Assembly: GCA_041674565.1 (NCBI GenBank)
Contig: JBAYVQ010000001.1
Location: 50,674-114,673 of the forward strand
Reading direction: 5' to 3'
Origin: CALMFT01 sp041674565
GTDB lineage: Bacteria; Patescibacteriota; Gracilibacteria; Absconditabacterales; Absconditicoccaceae
Length of the DNA stretch: 64,000 nt
Shown: positions 30,618 to 41,200 of the stretch, piece by piece
Layout: every line of letters starts with the position of its first letter
How positions within the stretch are numbered: position 1 is the stretch's first letter
Made by a program: the position numbers and the translations under genes
Notes under the pieces: model-generated
Database searches by the model: none
Told to the model about the DNA's origin: nothing
The model's input: the letters and a program-made list of their open reading frames with translations, nothing else

Positions 30618-31685
30618 TTACTGTATTTTTTGTAATTCACTTTTGACTCTTTGGTTCAAGGGCTCTAGTGCGTTCATTTTGAGAAGCGTCTTGTAGTAGA
30701 GTTGTACGTTATTTGTCTCTTTGTAGAGTTTTCCTAGTATCTCTATATATTCAAATTTGGTTGGTCTTAGATCTACTGCTTTTTCCATAGACTCTATGCA
30801 TTCATCAATCTTTTCTAGATTGTACTTGATCTCAGCTAAGGTTTGATAGTATTTTGGGTTCTCTGGCTTGATATCCTTTGCTTTTGTAACTAAATATTCT
30901 GCTGCTTGGATATCTCACAATTCCAGGTTTATAACCCCCAACTTATAAAGAGATTTGTCATCTAGAGGATTGGTAAAATGAATTTTTTTGTATATTGTTT
31001 GAGCTTTTTTGAAGTCTCTGTTTTCCATATACCAGTCACCTAACAGCGTATTGAAATACTCCTCATCGGGGAAGTCGATAGTTGCTTCAACTAATTTCTT
31101 TTCGTAATCTACTCGAAGTCATCTTGTTTTTAGATTTTCTATCTCATGCTTTAGCACTTCAAAGTGTGACTTTTGTTTGTTTACTGCTTCAAGATTAGTT
31201 TGTGTATTATATATTTCAACTGTGGTTGTATTTGTTTTCTTTGGTTGTTCAACTATGTTTTTGGTTTCTTCTTTGATAGTATCGACCTTACTTCATTCTT
31301 CTACTTGTTGCTCGTTGATTATGTTTTCTGTTTGCTCGTTCCTTTCTCTTTCCTCTAGATTGTTTGTGATCTGTATCTCTGGCGATAGCTCGATCTCTAT
31401 TTGCTGAAGCATTTTGTGAGCAATGTCTGTCTGAGTGTCTGACGCTGTCTCGATTTCTTCGTATACCACGATCTCTTCTTCGAGCACTTGTGTAATGAGT
31501 TGTTCTTTCTTTGTGCTCTGTATAGCTGCGGCGGCTCTTGCCTCGGCGATAGATTTTTGTTTATCTTTGATAGCTTGAATTATGCGTAAAAGCACATTGT
31601 AAGCAAATCATCCTATAATGAGGCATAGGCTAACAATCCATATGTATATCTCGTAGGGCACTAGTTGTGCAATAATTTCTCTCAT
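30618..31685 (-). CDS. Membrane-anchored TPR protein
   Basis: 355 residues. One N-terminal transmembrane helix (YIWIVSLCLIIGGFAYNVLL) is followed by a charged, Glu-rich, probably coiled-coil or disordered stretch (to ~residue 130). At least four tetratricopeptide repeats then run to the end, e.g. YFNTLLGDWYMENRDFKKAQ, LYKLGVINLELGDIQAAEYL and YYQTLAEIKYNLEKIDECI. TPRs bind partner proteins, so a scaffold role at the membrane is likely. The neighbour upstream on the same strand is the DEDDy exonuclease. Confidence 0.8.
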
Positions 31686-31735
31686 TGATATGAAGATAAT
31701 AATCTGAAATAATGATGTATATTGTTATAATTTCA

Positions 31736-32686
31736 CTAGAAAAGTCAATTGAATGTGTCGTTGTTGCTTTCTTTCACATTTTGTTTCTTAATGTCCCTTC
31801 AGGACGAGAAAAATTCATCTTCATTAAAACAGTACTGCTCTCAATCAATAAAAAACTCACCAAATTTATAAAGATAAAGCAGCACACCTAGGGTCATCTT
31901 TACATCTCACTTACAGTACTCTTTTACTTTTTTGAGTGACTCTGCATTACCAGTAGATAGCCAGTCCTTTAGAAGATCTGAACCTTCTGATCCTCATCAA
32001 GACAGGGTTTTTTGTAATCCCACCAAAGCTGTTGCGACTTTATTGAGTCACATTCTCTTATTAGTTAGATTTCGTAAGTAATAAAATAGATCAATTGATT
32101 TAGCATGAAGTCTATTTATGATTTCTTCTGTATACCCTGCATTGTATCATATTACGATGTTATCGAAGCCGATGTTGTTAAATCATATGATATATCCATC
32201 AAAATCCAATAAAAAATCGACATACTTTTGGATAGCTTGTTTCTCGATGTATTTGAATTGTTTATCAAATGACTCTCATGTGTCAGATGATGTTATGGTA
32301 TAGCCCAATTCAAAGGCAAGTCCCTTCAGATTCATTGTGGCGTATAGTGTTTCAATATCATATACTACGTATGGTTTGCCCAATATGGTCCTAAATCCTC
32401 ACTCTTGATATTCTTTAAATAAAATATCCAGTAAGCTATCTCACTTGGGGATGACCTTGTCACTTTTCAGCTTATTTGTAAGATTTTTGATGGTATCATT
32501 ATCTACGTAGAGTTCTATTTTTTCTCTTTCATCCACGAATATGTACGAAGGATACTCTTGTCAGGAAGGGTGCTCTTTTGTAAATCTAAAGACTGGATTG
32601 GTGCCATCTCGGTAATATGTCTGATTGCCAAAAGTAAATTGTGATTTGAGAAAATCTTTTACGTTTCAAGCATTCTCTTGTCTCAT
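31736..32686 (-). CDS. DEDDy-type 3'-5' exonuclease-like protein
   Basis: 316 residues. The first ~110 residues have no recognised domain. The RNase H-like core then shows the three exonuclease motifs: YVVYDIETLYA (DxE), IIGFNNIGFDN (the second aspartate after NxxxFD) and YCKGDVKMT (Y-x3-D, the DEDDy form). This resembles YprB-type and DnaQ-like domains. It may act on single-stranded DNA or RNA; the substrate cannot be told. Many glycines use TGA. It ends with TAG. Confidence 0.7.
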
Positions 32687-32794
32687 TATTCTTTTTAGAT
32701 TGAGGAAAAAATCTCATCAAAATGTTTGCAAATTATCTCGTGTATAGCGTTTATACAAAACTTATCAGTAATAAGTAAATAAGCTGATTGATAC

Positions 32795-33631
32795 TTAGGA
32801 TCATGGATTGCAATTTTTCATTGCTCATCAAGCTGAGGCTTTTTTGGATACATCCACAAAATTATTTTTTGCGTTGTTCGTGGTCTCTATGATTGCATCA
32901 AGCTCGCTCTTGGAGTATGTGTTCATACTTTCTTGTAGTGATACCTTGGTTTGTTCATTGACTACTTGTGTAGACGTGTTGACTATGTTCTGCTGTGCAG
33001 GCACTATGATCTTTTCTATATCTTCAATGCAGGTGTTGTATCTGTTATTGATTGCAACAACTTTGGTTCCTGCTACCGTATTTACGACGCTAGGATTGAA
33101 AGTGATTCACCACGCAAGATCACATAGAGCTAAATATCTGACGTATAAACCTGTTGATCATTCATATATTCACTCATTTTTTGCCTTGCTGGTGTTGTAT
33201 GATCCATTTCGGTTTCGAATATTATTATATTCTTCTTGCAATGCAGATGGTATGGTGACGTCTTGAGAGTTTGCTGCGGCGATAGATTTTTCTACCAATT
33301 CTTTGAATGCAAGTCCATCGGTAGCACTTTGTAGACCAAGTTCTTCTGCTTCCCCACGGAGTTTTTGTAATCCAATCCGTATAAGCTGATCAAACATGTA
33401 AGGGGATTGAGGTACTGTCTCGTCTGGCGTCATGGAAGGACAATTTGTGCGCATGTTTGCGTATGCCTTTTGTATATCGTCTTTTGTGAAAAATCCGAAG
33501 TCATCCGCCATTGAGTCTTGAAGGGTAAGATTACAGTCATTGCGGTATTCTTCTTGCGAGAAGACGCTTATTGCACCCACTAAGCATACAATGCTTAGTA
33601 CAATAATAGTGTGCTTTTTTACTGCTGTCAT
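32795..33631 (-). CDS. Secreted protein of unknown function
   Basis: 278 residues with a signal peptide (VKKHTIIVLSIVCLVGAISVFS). The mature part is mostly helical and polar, with scattered cysteines (DCNLTLQDS, TNCPSM, NRYNTCIED, KNCNPGS) that may form disulfides outside the cell. Its ATG lies inside the last codons of dus (overlap 13 bp), so the two are co-translated. No family is recognised. Confidence 0.6.
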
Positions 33632-34731
33632 GTTTTTGGAAGGGATCTGAAGTAATTGTGGATGGTTTCCAATAAGGGTTCATACTGTTCTATCACTGCG
33701 ACTGATCTTTTGAACTCAGCATTTCAGGGAAGTCACGTTACATATCGAAATAGATGTTTTCTGAACTCTATAAGACTGTGTCGTTTTTTATATTCTCCTA
33801 TTTGTTCTGCATTGTTTGTACCGTTTTGTATATTATGTATGATAGTCTGAAGTGTATCCTGCGAAGGCTGCTGTAAGGTATTGGTGTTTGTATCAAATGA
33901 GTCACTGTAATTGAAGTATCGTTCGTTAGCAAGATTGAGATGCAGATGACGTAATGTATGAGCATATAATTCCTCTATGCTTGGTGAGTAGTTAGTTAAT
34001 GTCCAAGGAGAATTCATAGCTGCTTGACCCAACATAATACCATCTAATTCATTGAGATATCCTAATCAATCATCTACAGATTTCAATCATCAATTTCAGA
34101 TTATAATTACATCTCTTAGATCGCGTCTTATAAGTTCATGTTTGACTTTGATGATAAAGTCTCGATCTACTTCTCCTGAGTGCGACTGCTTATATGTGCG
34201 GCCATGTACCGTAATCATACGACAATGATATGCGGACTCGATAATAAAATCAAATTGTTCTTGTTTGTCCTCTTGCGTCAGTCAGGCGCGAGTTTTGATT
34301 GAAAAAGGTTTGCGAATAGAAGATGAGATTGTTTTGATGATGTTTAGCGTTTTGGGGCGGCAGCGTAACATTCATGATCCTGCTTCACAAGACATGATGC
34401 GTGGTGACGGACATCCTATATTTAACTCGATCCCTTCAAACTCCTTGTATTTATGATCTATATCCACGGCGGTCTGAAGCAAATTGTCATGATCTCATCA
34501 GTAAATTTGTGCAACAACAGGGTATTGTCACTGCGTAGTTAGCAAATGTCTACTGAGTTTCTCTGGGTGTCTGACATATCATTCTACTGACATAAATTCT
34601 GTAAAGAGCCGTAATTTGTGAGTATTCTGATATATATTCTTGGCGTTGTAGAAAACATCTGAGCACATTGTTCTGTATGCGTTATTGGTTATCCCATCCA
34701 TGGGAGCTAGTGCAATTATTTTTTGGGTCAT
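33619..34731 (-). CDS. dus: tRNA-dihydrouridine synthase
   Basis: 370 residues. FMN-dependent TIM-barrel signatures: the start IIALAPMDGITNNAYRTMC, VVAQIYGG, IELNIGCPSPRIM (the family NxGCP motif), KTRAGLT, MITVHGRTYKQ, and VIIIGNGGLKSVDD followed by DGIMLGQAAMNSPW. It reduces uridine in tRNA D-loops. The C-terminal helical tRNA-binding domain follows. Consecutive TGA codons encode the GG of IIGNGG. It begins 3 bp after the amidase stop codon and overlaps the next secreted-protein gene. Confidence 0.92.
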
Positions 34732-34734
34732 ATC

Positions 34735-35610
34735 TTACCTCGTGTTGATAATTCTTTTTTTGAGTTGGACGTATCATAATTCTTTTGCAACAGCTCGTTT
34801 GATCGTTGGTAGTAGTTTATAGAGATTGTCTCATGGGCAAGAAGTACTTCATACATCTTGGTGCCCGACGACACTATCCATTTTGATGTTGTGAATATGT
34901 GGCTGCTTTGCATTGGCATCAAAAGTATGATAAGTTACTTCTTGTAGAGGATTGATACCATAATTATGTCATAGCGCGACAAGTAATTTGATGAGTGACT
35001 GTAGTTGTTCTTTGGTTGGTTTTTCTTTGTTAAAATCTCCCAGTAGACTAATACCTATAGATTCTGTGTTGTTCCATACTGCATGTGCCGCTATTACGTC
35101 ACTTCCACCATTTCTGCCCTCAAATATGGTCCCCGACGGAGCAATCAGATAATTATATCCGATGTCGCCTCGTCATCTAGAGAACGTATGAAATCTATAT
35201 ATTTCTCTTACTGCTTCTTTTTCTTTTTCTATACTATCCAATCAAGATGATACCTCTGCTGTGTGGTGGATAATGAGTTTTTTCTTCTTGTATTTATAAC
35301 TCAATGGTCGCTTGAGTCGAGTGCCCTGTACTCATTTTCTTATTACTTTATCCACTTGGAATTCTTTAGGAAATGCATTGACTACATACTCTTCGGCAAT
35401 TTGTACTTTTTTTTGATACTCCGTTTGTTTACCTGGTTTGTATTCTGATGTGGTTTTTTTTGGTCCACTAACTCTTCGTGACTCATCTGCTCACCATTGC
35501 GCACGTGACATCATCGGAGTATTTTGCAACAGATAACCACCAGCTAGGGCGTTAGTTGCCAGCAAGCTAGTCACAATTACAGCAATAGTTCTCTTAAACA
35601 ATAGATTCAT
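34735..35610 (-). CDS. Secreted N-acetylmuramoyl-L-alanine amidase (PGRP type)
   Basis: 291 residues with a signal peptide (residues 1-23, ending ATNALA). The Amidase_2/PGRP domain shows LIIHHTAEVSSG with the first zinc histidine, GDIGYNYLIAPSGTIFEGR, ESIGISLLGDF, and the final VVGHQDVGSTSCPGDNLY carrying the second zinc histidine and the cysteine ligand. It cleaves the bond between muramic acid and the stem peptide. It could remodel the cell's own wall or attack a host or prey wall. It is the first gene of a dense minus-strand operon. Confidence 0.88.
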
Positions 35611-35899
35611 CCGTTCTTGGAGTAAGTTCTAATAAATCTACTAGTAAGTATGTTTATAGTAATTTCAATTTGTTCATCCCTCATATCCCGCTAACTTATT
35701 GTTAACTATAAACAACTATCTGTCAATACTGATAAGTACTTATTGGAAAATGAGAAATGCCTTGAAGATACTATCTACTCATTTTGTATGTTTGATTTGT
35801 ATTATTATTTTTCCTGGTTAGTATAGAGACAGCTAAATACTCTTAGGCCACTCCACACGGTACCCTTGTATTTGGTTATCTGATAGGTTATCTATCACT
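35611..35899. other. Intergenic region upstream of the structured RNA
   Basis: AT-rich, no convincing ORF. It should hold the minus-strand promoter of the amidase operon. A small hairpin GATAG-GTTAT-CTATC lies at 35882-35896. Confidence 0.4.
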
Positions 35900-36099
35900 A
35901 TTGTATAAGTCAACTTACTAAAGTTGACGTACAATGTCGTCATGGAAGGGGGAATTACTTTAATGCGAATACCAATCCCTGAAAGTATGTAATTATGATT
36001 ATAATATTACGTATTCTCAGGGGCTTGTATTTACAGGCCATGCCCCCTCCCGTGACAAAACACGGGTAGTAAGTATTTCTTACTGCCTTTCTTTTTTTT
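35900..36099 (+). ncRNA. Candidate structured RNA with terminator
   Basis: Several nested helices are visible. Hairpin 1: ATTGTA plus GTCAACTT (35909-35916) pair with AAGTTGAC (35921-35928) plus TACAAT. A closing helix can form between GGAAGGGGG (35944-35952) and CCCCCTCCC (36043-36051). Inside it lies a long hairpin with CCCTGA (35977-35982) and TCAGGG (36017-36022) plus an AT-rich extension. A short hairpin GCTTGTA/TACAGGC follows. Then come CCCGTG/CACGGG (36049-36066) and a terminator hairpin with eight T (36065-36099). The G run at 36020-36023 can pair either upstream or downstream, as in a switch. I do not recognise RNase P RNA, tmRNA, SRP RNA or a known riboswitch. Confidence 0.5.
36065..36099 (+). 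terminator. Intrinsic terminator of the candidate RNA
   Basis: GGTAGTAAG / CTTACTGCC stem (one wobble) with a five-base loop, followed by TTTC and eight T. It lies ~90 bp before the glycosyltransferase gene, so it may also act as an attenuator for it. Confidence 0.8.
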
Positions 36100-36191
36100 G
36101 TCAAAATGATCTAACTATATATAACCGTATACTATTGCAACTTCTTGAGAAATGAATATGTGAGATGCATTTTATAACGCAGATGTTACTA

Positions 36192-37982
36192 ATGGCTTTT
36201 TTCAAGAAATATTGATTGATAATCTGATGACTGTTGCTTGTCATTGCTGGTCTTTTCACTCAGTGAACAACTTTGAGACTAACTGATAGTACTATTTATG
36301 ATACCAAAAATAATCTTACTCAGCATGGTTATGCCAATTTTTGGTCCAATGGGCAAGAAACATATAGATATGCTCTGGATTTACAGTTGCAATGAAGTAC
36401 AACGAGGGTGTTCCAGCTCTACCCTAACGATTGTATTGTGTCTCTTTCTATCAATAATATTCCTTACAAGTTTCCTAGTTCTGCCAATCTTTGTGACACC
36501 TGGTTTGGTGTTACTGTTTATGGAGCAAACTATCTGCAAAAAGGATATAATAATATCACTGTGGAAATAAAACAGCAATGAAAGGGCAATTCTTTTGTTT
36601 TGAAATTATTTTTGCAGGATTACTTTAGGCAGTTGAGCATAGTGCTCTTACTGATTGGCTGTGCGCTAATTCTTTTGCATTTTTATCTACAGTTGCTGAA
36701 AACTGTACCTAAGATCCACAAATTGACAATACTATTTGCGGTACTATTGACCTATGTGCTGGGATCCTGGTATATTTATGGCATTGACTACTTTCAACGG
36801 ACTCATGATCTTATTGGTCATCTGGATCATATGAGAGTTGTGATGAGGGGCGATTGGTTACCCCGTGCGAATCTTTGCTGGGAGTGCTATCACCCACCAC
36901 TATTTTACTGGATTACGACCTTGTCTCATCAGCTTGCGGGTCTATTTGCTCGACTTGACCCAATGGAATTCGTAAGGATAGTGACCTATTCTCTGTTTCA
37001 TGTAGGTATATTTTTTGGAGTAGCATTTTTTCTCCGTGTATTCTATACCTCTGATAAACCGCTTTTCCGATTTTCCTTGTTCCTGTTTTTACTACGACCG
37101 ACAAACTTCATCTATGGAGGCAGAATTATGAATGACGTATGATTTTATGCATTTTCGTTTGCTACTATTTACTATAGCTATTGCTTGTTTCAAGACCCTA
37201 CTAACCGTAAGTACTTGCGATCCGTCTTGATTTCATTTGGATTGGGTCTACTAACTAAATCCAATAGTATAATATGGCTACCTCTTGTTTTGTCGCCTTT
37301 TATTGTGCATTATATCTCCTCCACTTCCTTGAGGCATCATCGGCAAGACCTCAAAAAACAATACATGCTTCTACTACCTTGAATTCTTATTATTGTCCTT
37401 ATTGTTGGATCCATCAATCTCTTGAAAGACAATAGTGGCGTTGTGGGTAATGCAGATAGGCTAACAAATGAGTTATCTGTAAAACATATCACACGAGATC
37501 GTACCTTCTTTCACTTTGACTACACGAAATTTATTCACAATACGAGTACCTATACATTTAATGATAGTGGCGAAAGAGGCCTGTTTCGAAACTTTTTAGC
37601 AAAAACTATGATAACCTGAGAGATGGACGTTACTCAGTTGAAGAATGTTACTGTGTTTCCTTATCTTCACTTCGTCTTTATTATCTTAAGCTTATACGCT
37701 ACCTACTACGTTCTCACCTCTAAAAAAGATCAACTGTTCTTTGTCGCTGGTTTTGCGTTTCCTCTTATAGCAATGATTATTTTCAGAATCAAGTACCCGT
37801 TTGGCTCATCTATGCACTATAGATATATTTTTCCTCATTTATTATTCTTCATTTACTTTACCGTATTGGGTCTCAGAAGTATCAGCACTAAAAACATCAA
37901 CCTATTAAATGTTTTCTATATTCTATGTATTGTAGCTTTCCTTATATTGTCTTTGGTCTTTAGTATTCCTCCATATTTCTAA
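36192..37982 (+). CDS. Multi-pass membrane glycosyltransferase, GT39/ArnT-like
   Basis: 596 residues. An N-terminal helix (GLIIGGLLLVIAGLF, several glycines as TGA) is followed by an extracellular beta-rich segment of ~100 residues. About ten transmembrane helices come next. Features of the GT-C fold: THDLIGHLDHMRVVMRGDW in the first loop (aspartate region) and YHPPLFYWITTLSHQL, the HPP-L-Y motif seen in GT39/ArnT-type enzymes. It probably transfers a lipid-linked sugar to protein or lipid on the outer face of the membrane. It lies just before the giant surface protein, which is a possible substrate; this is inference. Confidence 0.75.
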
Positions 37983-37983
37983 T

Positions 37984-38003
37984 CTGTCTGACACTGTCTG
38001 ACA
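37984..38003 (+). repeat. Perfect tandem 10-mer upstream of promoter
   Basis: CTGTCTGACA occurs twice in a row, ending 20 bp before the -35 box of the giant-protein promoter. Its position suits a regulator binding site, with one helical turn per repeat. Confidence 0.6.
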
Positions 38004-38023
38004 AATGATATAAACATGAGTAT

Positions 38024-38052
38024 TTGACAACTCATCTATACTAAGTTATAAT
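38024..38052 (+). promoter_or_regulatory. Consensus sigma-70 promoter of the giant surface gene
   Basis: Perfect TTGACA (38024-38029), 17-bp spacer and perfect TATAAT (38047-38052). Transcription should start near 38059, leaving a 5' untranslated leader of about 200 nt before the ATG at 38257. It is the best promoter match I found in the window. Confidence 0.8.
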
Positions 38053-38256
38053 AACAAAGAAGATGTCAATTAGTAATATATCGTAGTATATGCTTTTTGT
38101 TCATCATTTCCTTGTTAACCGCTAACTATTAGTTATCTATTCGTTGAAAATTATTGATGTACTTCAATACTTTTGTGAGCTTTTTAAGCCCGTTTTGTTT
38201 GATTTGATTATTCGTAATCCATTATTAAAATTTATATAGCTTTGACATCTGATCAC

Positions 38257-41200
38257 ATGTTGAGATTGAAAAAAATGGCTTATATTCTAGTTGTATGAGC
38301 GATATTATTTGATTTTCTTTCTGCTTCCTTTGTTTTGCAGATATTGCCTCATTTCCCTTCTGACTTATCTGCTACGCCAATAGCTTATGCACAAGTACCA
38401 GTCTATCAGCCAGAACTTGGAGGTTGACGTGGTGTGCAAAAATGATGAGCAACATGAGCTTCTTCTGATTATTGTATGTCTATGTGATCGAATGCGCAAG
38501 CTTGTTATGCGAATACAGGAGATAGTGTCAATTATTTGATTGAAGTAAATTTGAGCGGAGAGGATACTATTTCTTTCAATCCATTGATACCAAGTTTATG
38601 ACAATTTACGATCACTGATACTGTTGAAGAGGGTATTTGTGATGTAAATGTTGTCGCGTGAGAATTTGTTGACCAACAATCTGGTCCCAATGGTTGTGAT
38701 GGATGACAATTTGATATAACATTTTCTAAAGAACTATGGAAAAGTGAAACTAAAACTATTGCTGCAATTGAGAATCCTAACGCAACTGTATTGGTAAATA
38801 AATTGGTTGATGCAGCTGGATACAATACATTGTGATGCGGCGTTGACAAGGTTTATAGTAAAGTCAATGGCGATACCATCGAGATACGATATTTGTGAAT
38901 GGACGGCTTCGGCAATCAAAAATATATTAGTGCTAATTGATGAGATTTTCAAGCGCAGTGATCTTTTAGTATACCTGGAGATGCAAATGCTATTGGTGCA
39001 GATCATGGTCTAACCAAATACTGTTATGCGATAGAGGTGGCCTGAGGAAATCCTCTTCTCAACGATCGAGAAGTGCACTGTGATGGCTCTTTATTTGCGA
39101 CGCTTGACGGTAATGTTATCAAGTCAGTACGTGATCTAGAGTTGACTGATGGAGGTGGCGAAGTGCGAGCGGTAGTACAAAAATGATGAAGTTCGGCAAA
39201 CCATCTTTGTGAAATTGTTCAATGAGCGACCACATGCGTGACTGTTTCTACTAGCTCTAGTCAATCCGCTATCTATATTGATGATGCATGAGCTGCTCAA
39301 CGGGCTGATCAACGACAATACTATGACCACTATGGTCATACTGTTCAGCATAATGCTGCTTGCAGTGATGATAGTCTACTAAACTCGTCTTTGTATCCTT
39401 CTTATACGCCTACTGCTAAAGTACTATGATTAGGAAATGAGCTACCAGGAACTAGTGATAAGTATGTCATATACTCCAATCCTGAATGATTATTTGTATA
39501 TCCTTGGATTAGTAGTGTTGGATGATCTACGAAGTTTCAACTTACATGAATTGTTGATGCTGGATTTGTGCTATGATGATTTGTCGCTTCTCAAGAGCTA
39601 GTTTGAGCTAGTTATTTTGTCTATAACAATCTTGATTGTACCTGAAACCCAACGATGGCATCTGTTGTTGTCTCTGCCGACTCTTATAACACTATAGTAA
39701 TCTGATTTAATGATATATACGGCCCTAACGGAGAGTATTGTATTGATTTCATTCCAGATGCTAGCCAAAACTTGGCTAATGCTACTGCAGCAGTGTATCA
39801 ACACCGTTTAAATTATTATGCTGAAGCTAGTGCTAGTATAAGTGAAACAACTACAAAAAAAGCAGTGAATAACCTTATTACTAACTCATCCTTGGACTGA
39901 TTGATTTCTGTCCCAGCTATTCATACTTTCTTGCTGACCACTGGTTCTTATACTGTGGAATATGCAAAGAGTGTAGAAGGTGGTATACTTACTGGCTATG
40001 AATTAGGTAGCGGAGTTACTTTTATAGTTACTATTACTGTATCCGGAGATATTGCTACGGATCAGCCTGTAACGATAGAAGATTCTCTTGATTCTGAATT
40101 GTTGGTGTGGGATGGTTCTACTGTTGCGGAAGTCGTTGAAGCAACTAATTGTGAAGTGGTGCCAGGATGAAGCACACTATCTGACGGTGACTTAACAGTT
40201 CAATTAGCCGAAGGAATCCTTACTGGTGAAGATAACAAATGTACACTCAAGTTGCGTGCTGTATTTACTGGTTATGGCTGTTTCACTAACATAGCAACAG
40301 GCACATTGGGTAATAACTCTCTTAGTGACTATACTACGGGGGTCACTGTATGTAGTACATGAATAAATAACCTGAATTTGAGAAAGTTCCTTGTGAAATC
40401 GCTCTCTGGCCAAAGTGCTACAGGAGTCACCGAAAGTACAACTGAGACATTCTATGAATGAGATCCATTTATGTTTATTATACAATATAGTGTTAGTGGT
40501 TCAAGCTCTTTTGCTTTGCAAAATGTATTACTTAAAGATGTATTGACTGGTCTCGATATGCTTCCCAATGGTGTTTCTGTCGAGGGCTCATCTATAGATT
40601 TCCCAGATGGATTAAGCGAGCCTTTTGCTCTATGAACATTGTCGTGAGGTACTTCTGGTTATATTATATTATCATGAACTGTCTGATCTGGTACTAGCGG
40701 CACCTTCGTTAATATCGTATCACTGACTCCTAGTGTAGAGCCAAAAGAAGCGAGTGCCATAGGTACGTTTAGCTCTGAAAAACCTAAATTAGAGCTCGAA
40801 AAAAAATTATCCAATGGCTTTGGCACCACTTGATACAATGTTGGTAGTGGTGTTAGTTTCGATATTATAATTAAAAATATTGGATCAGGAGACTTTGATG
40901 GTACTGTTACTATTGAAGATATTTTTGGTGCCTGATTTGGTTTCTCTTGAGCTTTAACTTTATCTGCTGGTTCTTGTACGCTTACCCCTCCTGTGGTAAC
41001 ATCGTGATCTCCTTTTGAATTTACGCTTGCTGGGCAACTTGCAGAGAACGCATTTTGTACTGTGAGCGCACAGTTTAACGTAGCTGCAACTGGCACTTTG
41101 ACAAATACTGGCTGCATCAAATCAACAACTGGATGACCTGCTGGTATGACTGGCAACTGTAGTGCTGCTAGTATTGTCGCCTGATCTGGAGGATCTGCGA

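Noticed and set aside
34728..34922. 64-codon minus-strand ORF at the amidase 3' end
   Set aside because: It is out of frame with the amidase, whose last zinc-ligand motif GHQDVGSTSCPG covers the same bases.
35900..36099. RNase P RNA, tmRNA, 6S or SRP RNA
   Set aside because: Their conserved sequences (e.g. the GAGGAAAGUC box, the tRNA-like end with GUUCGAAUC, the GGAAG tetraloop) are not found.
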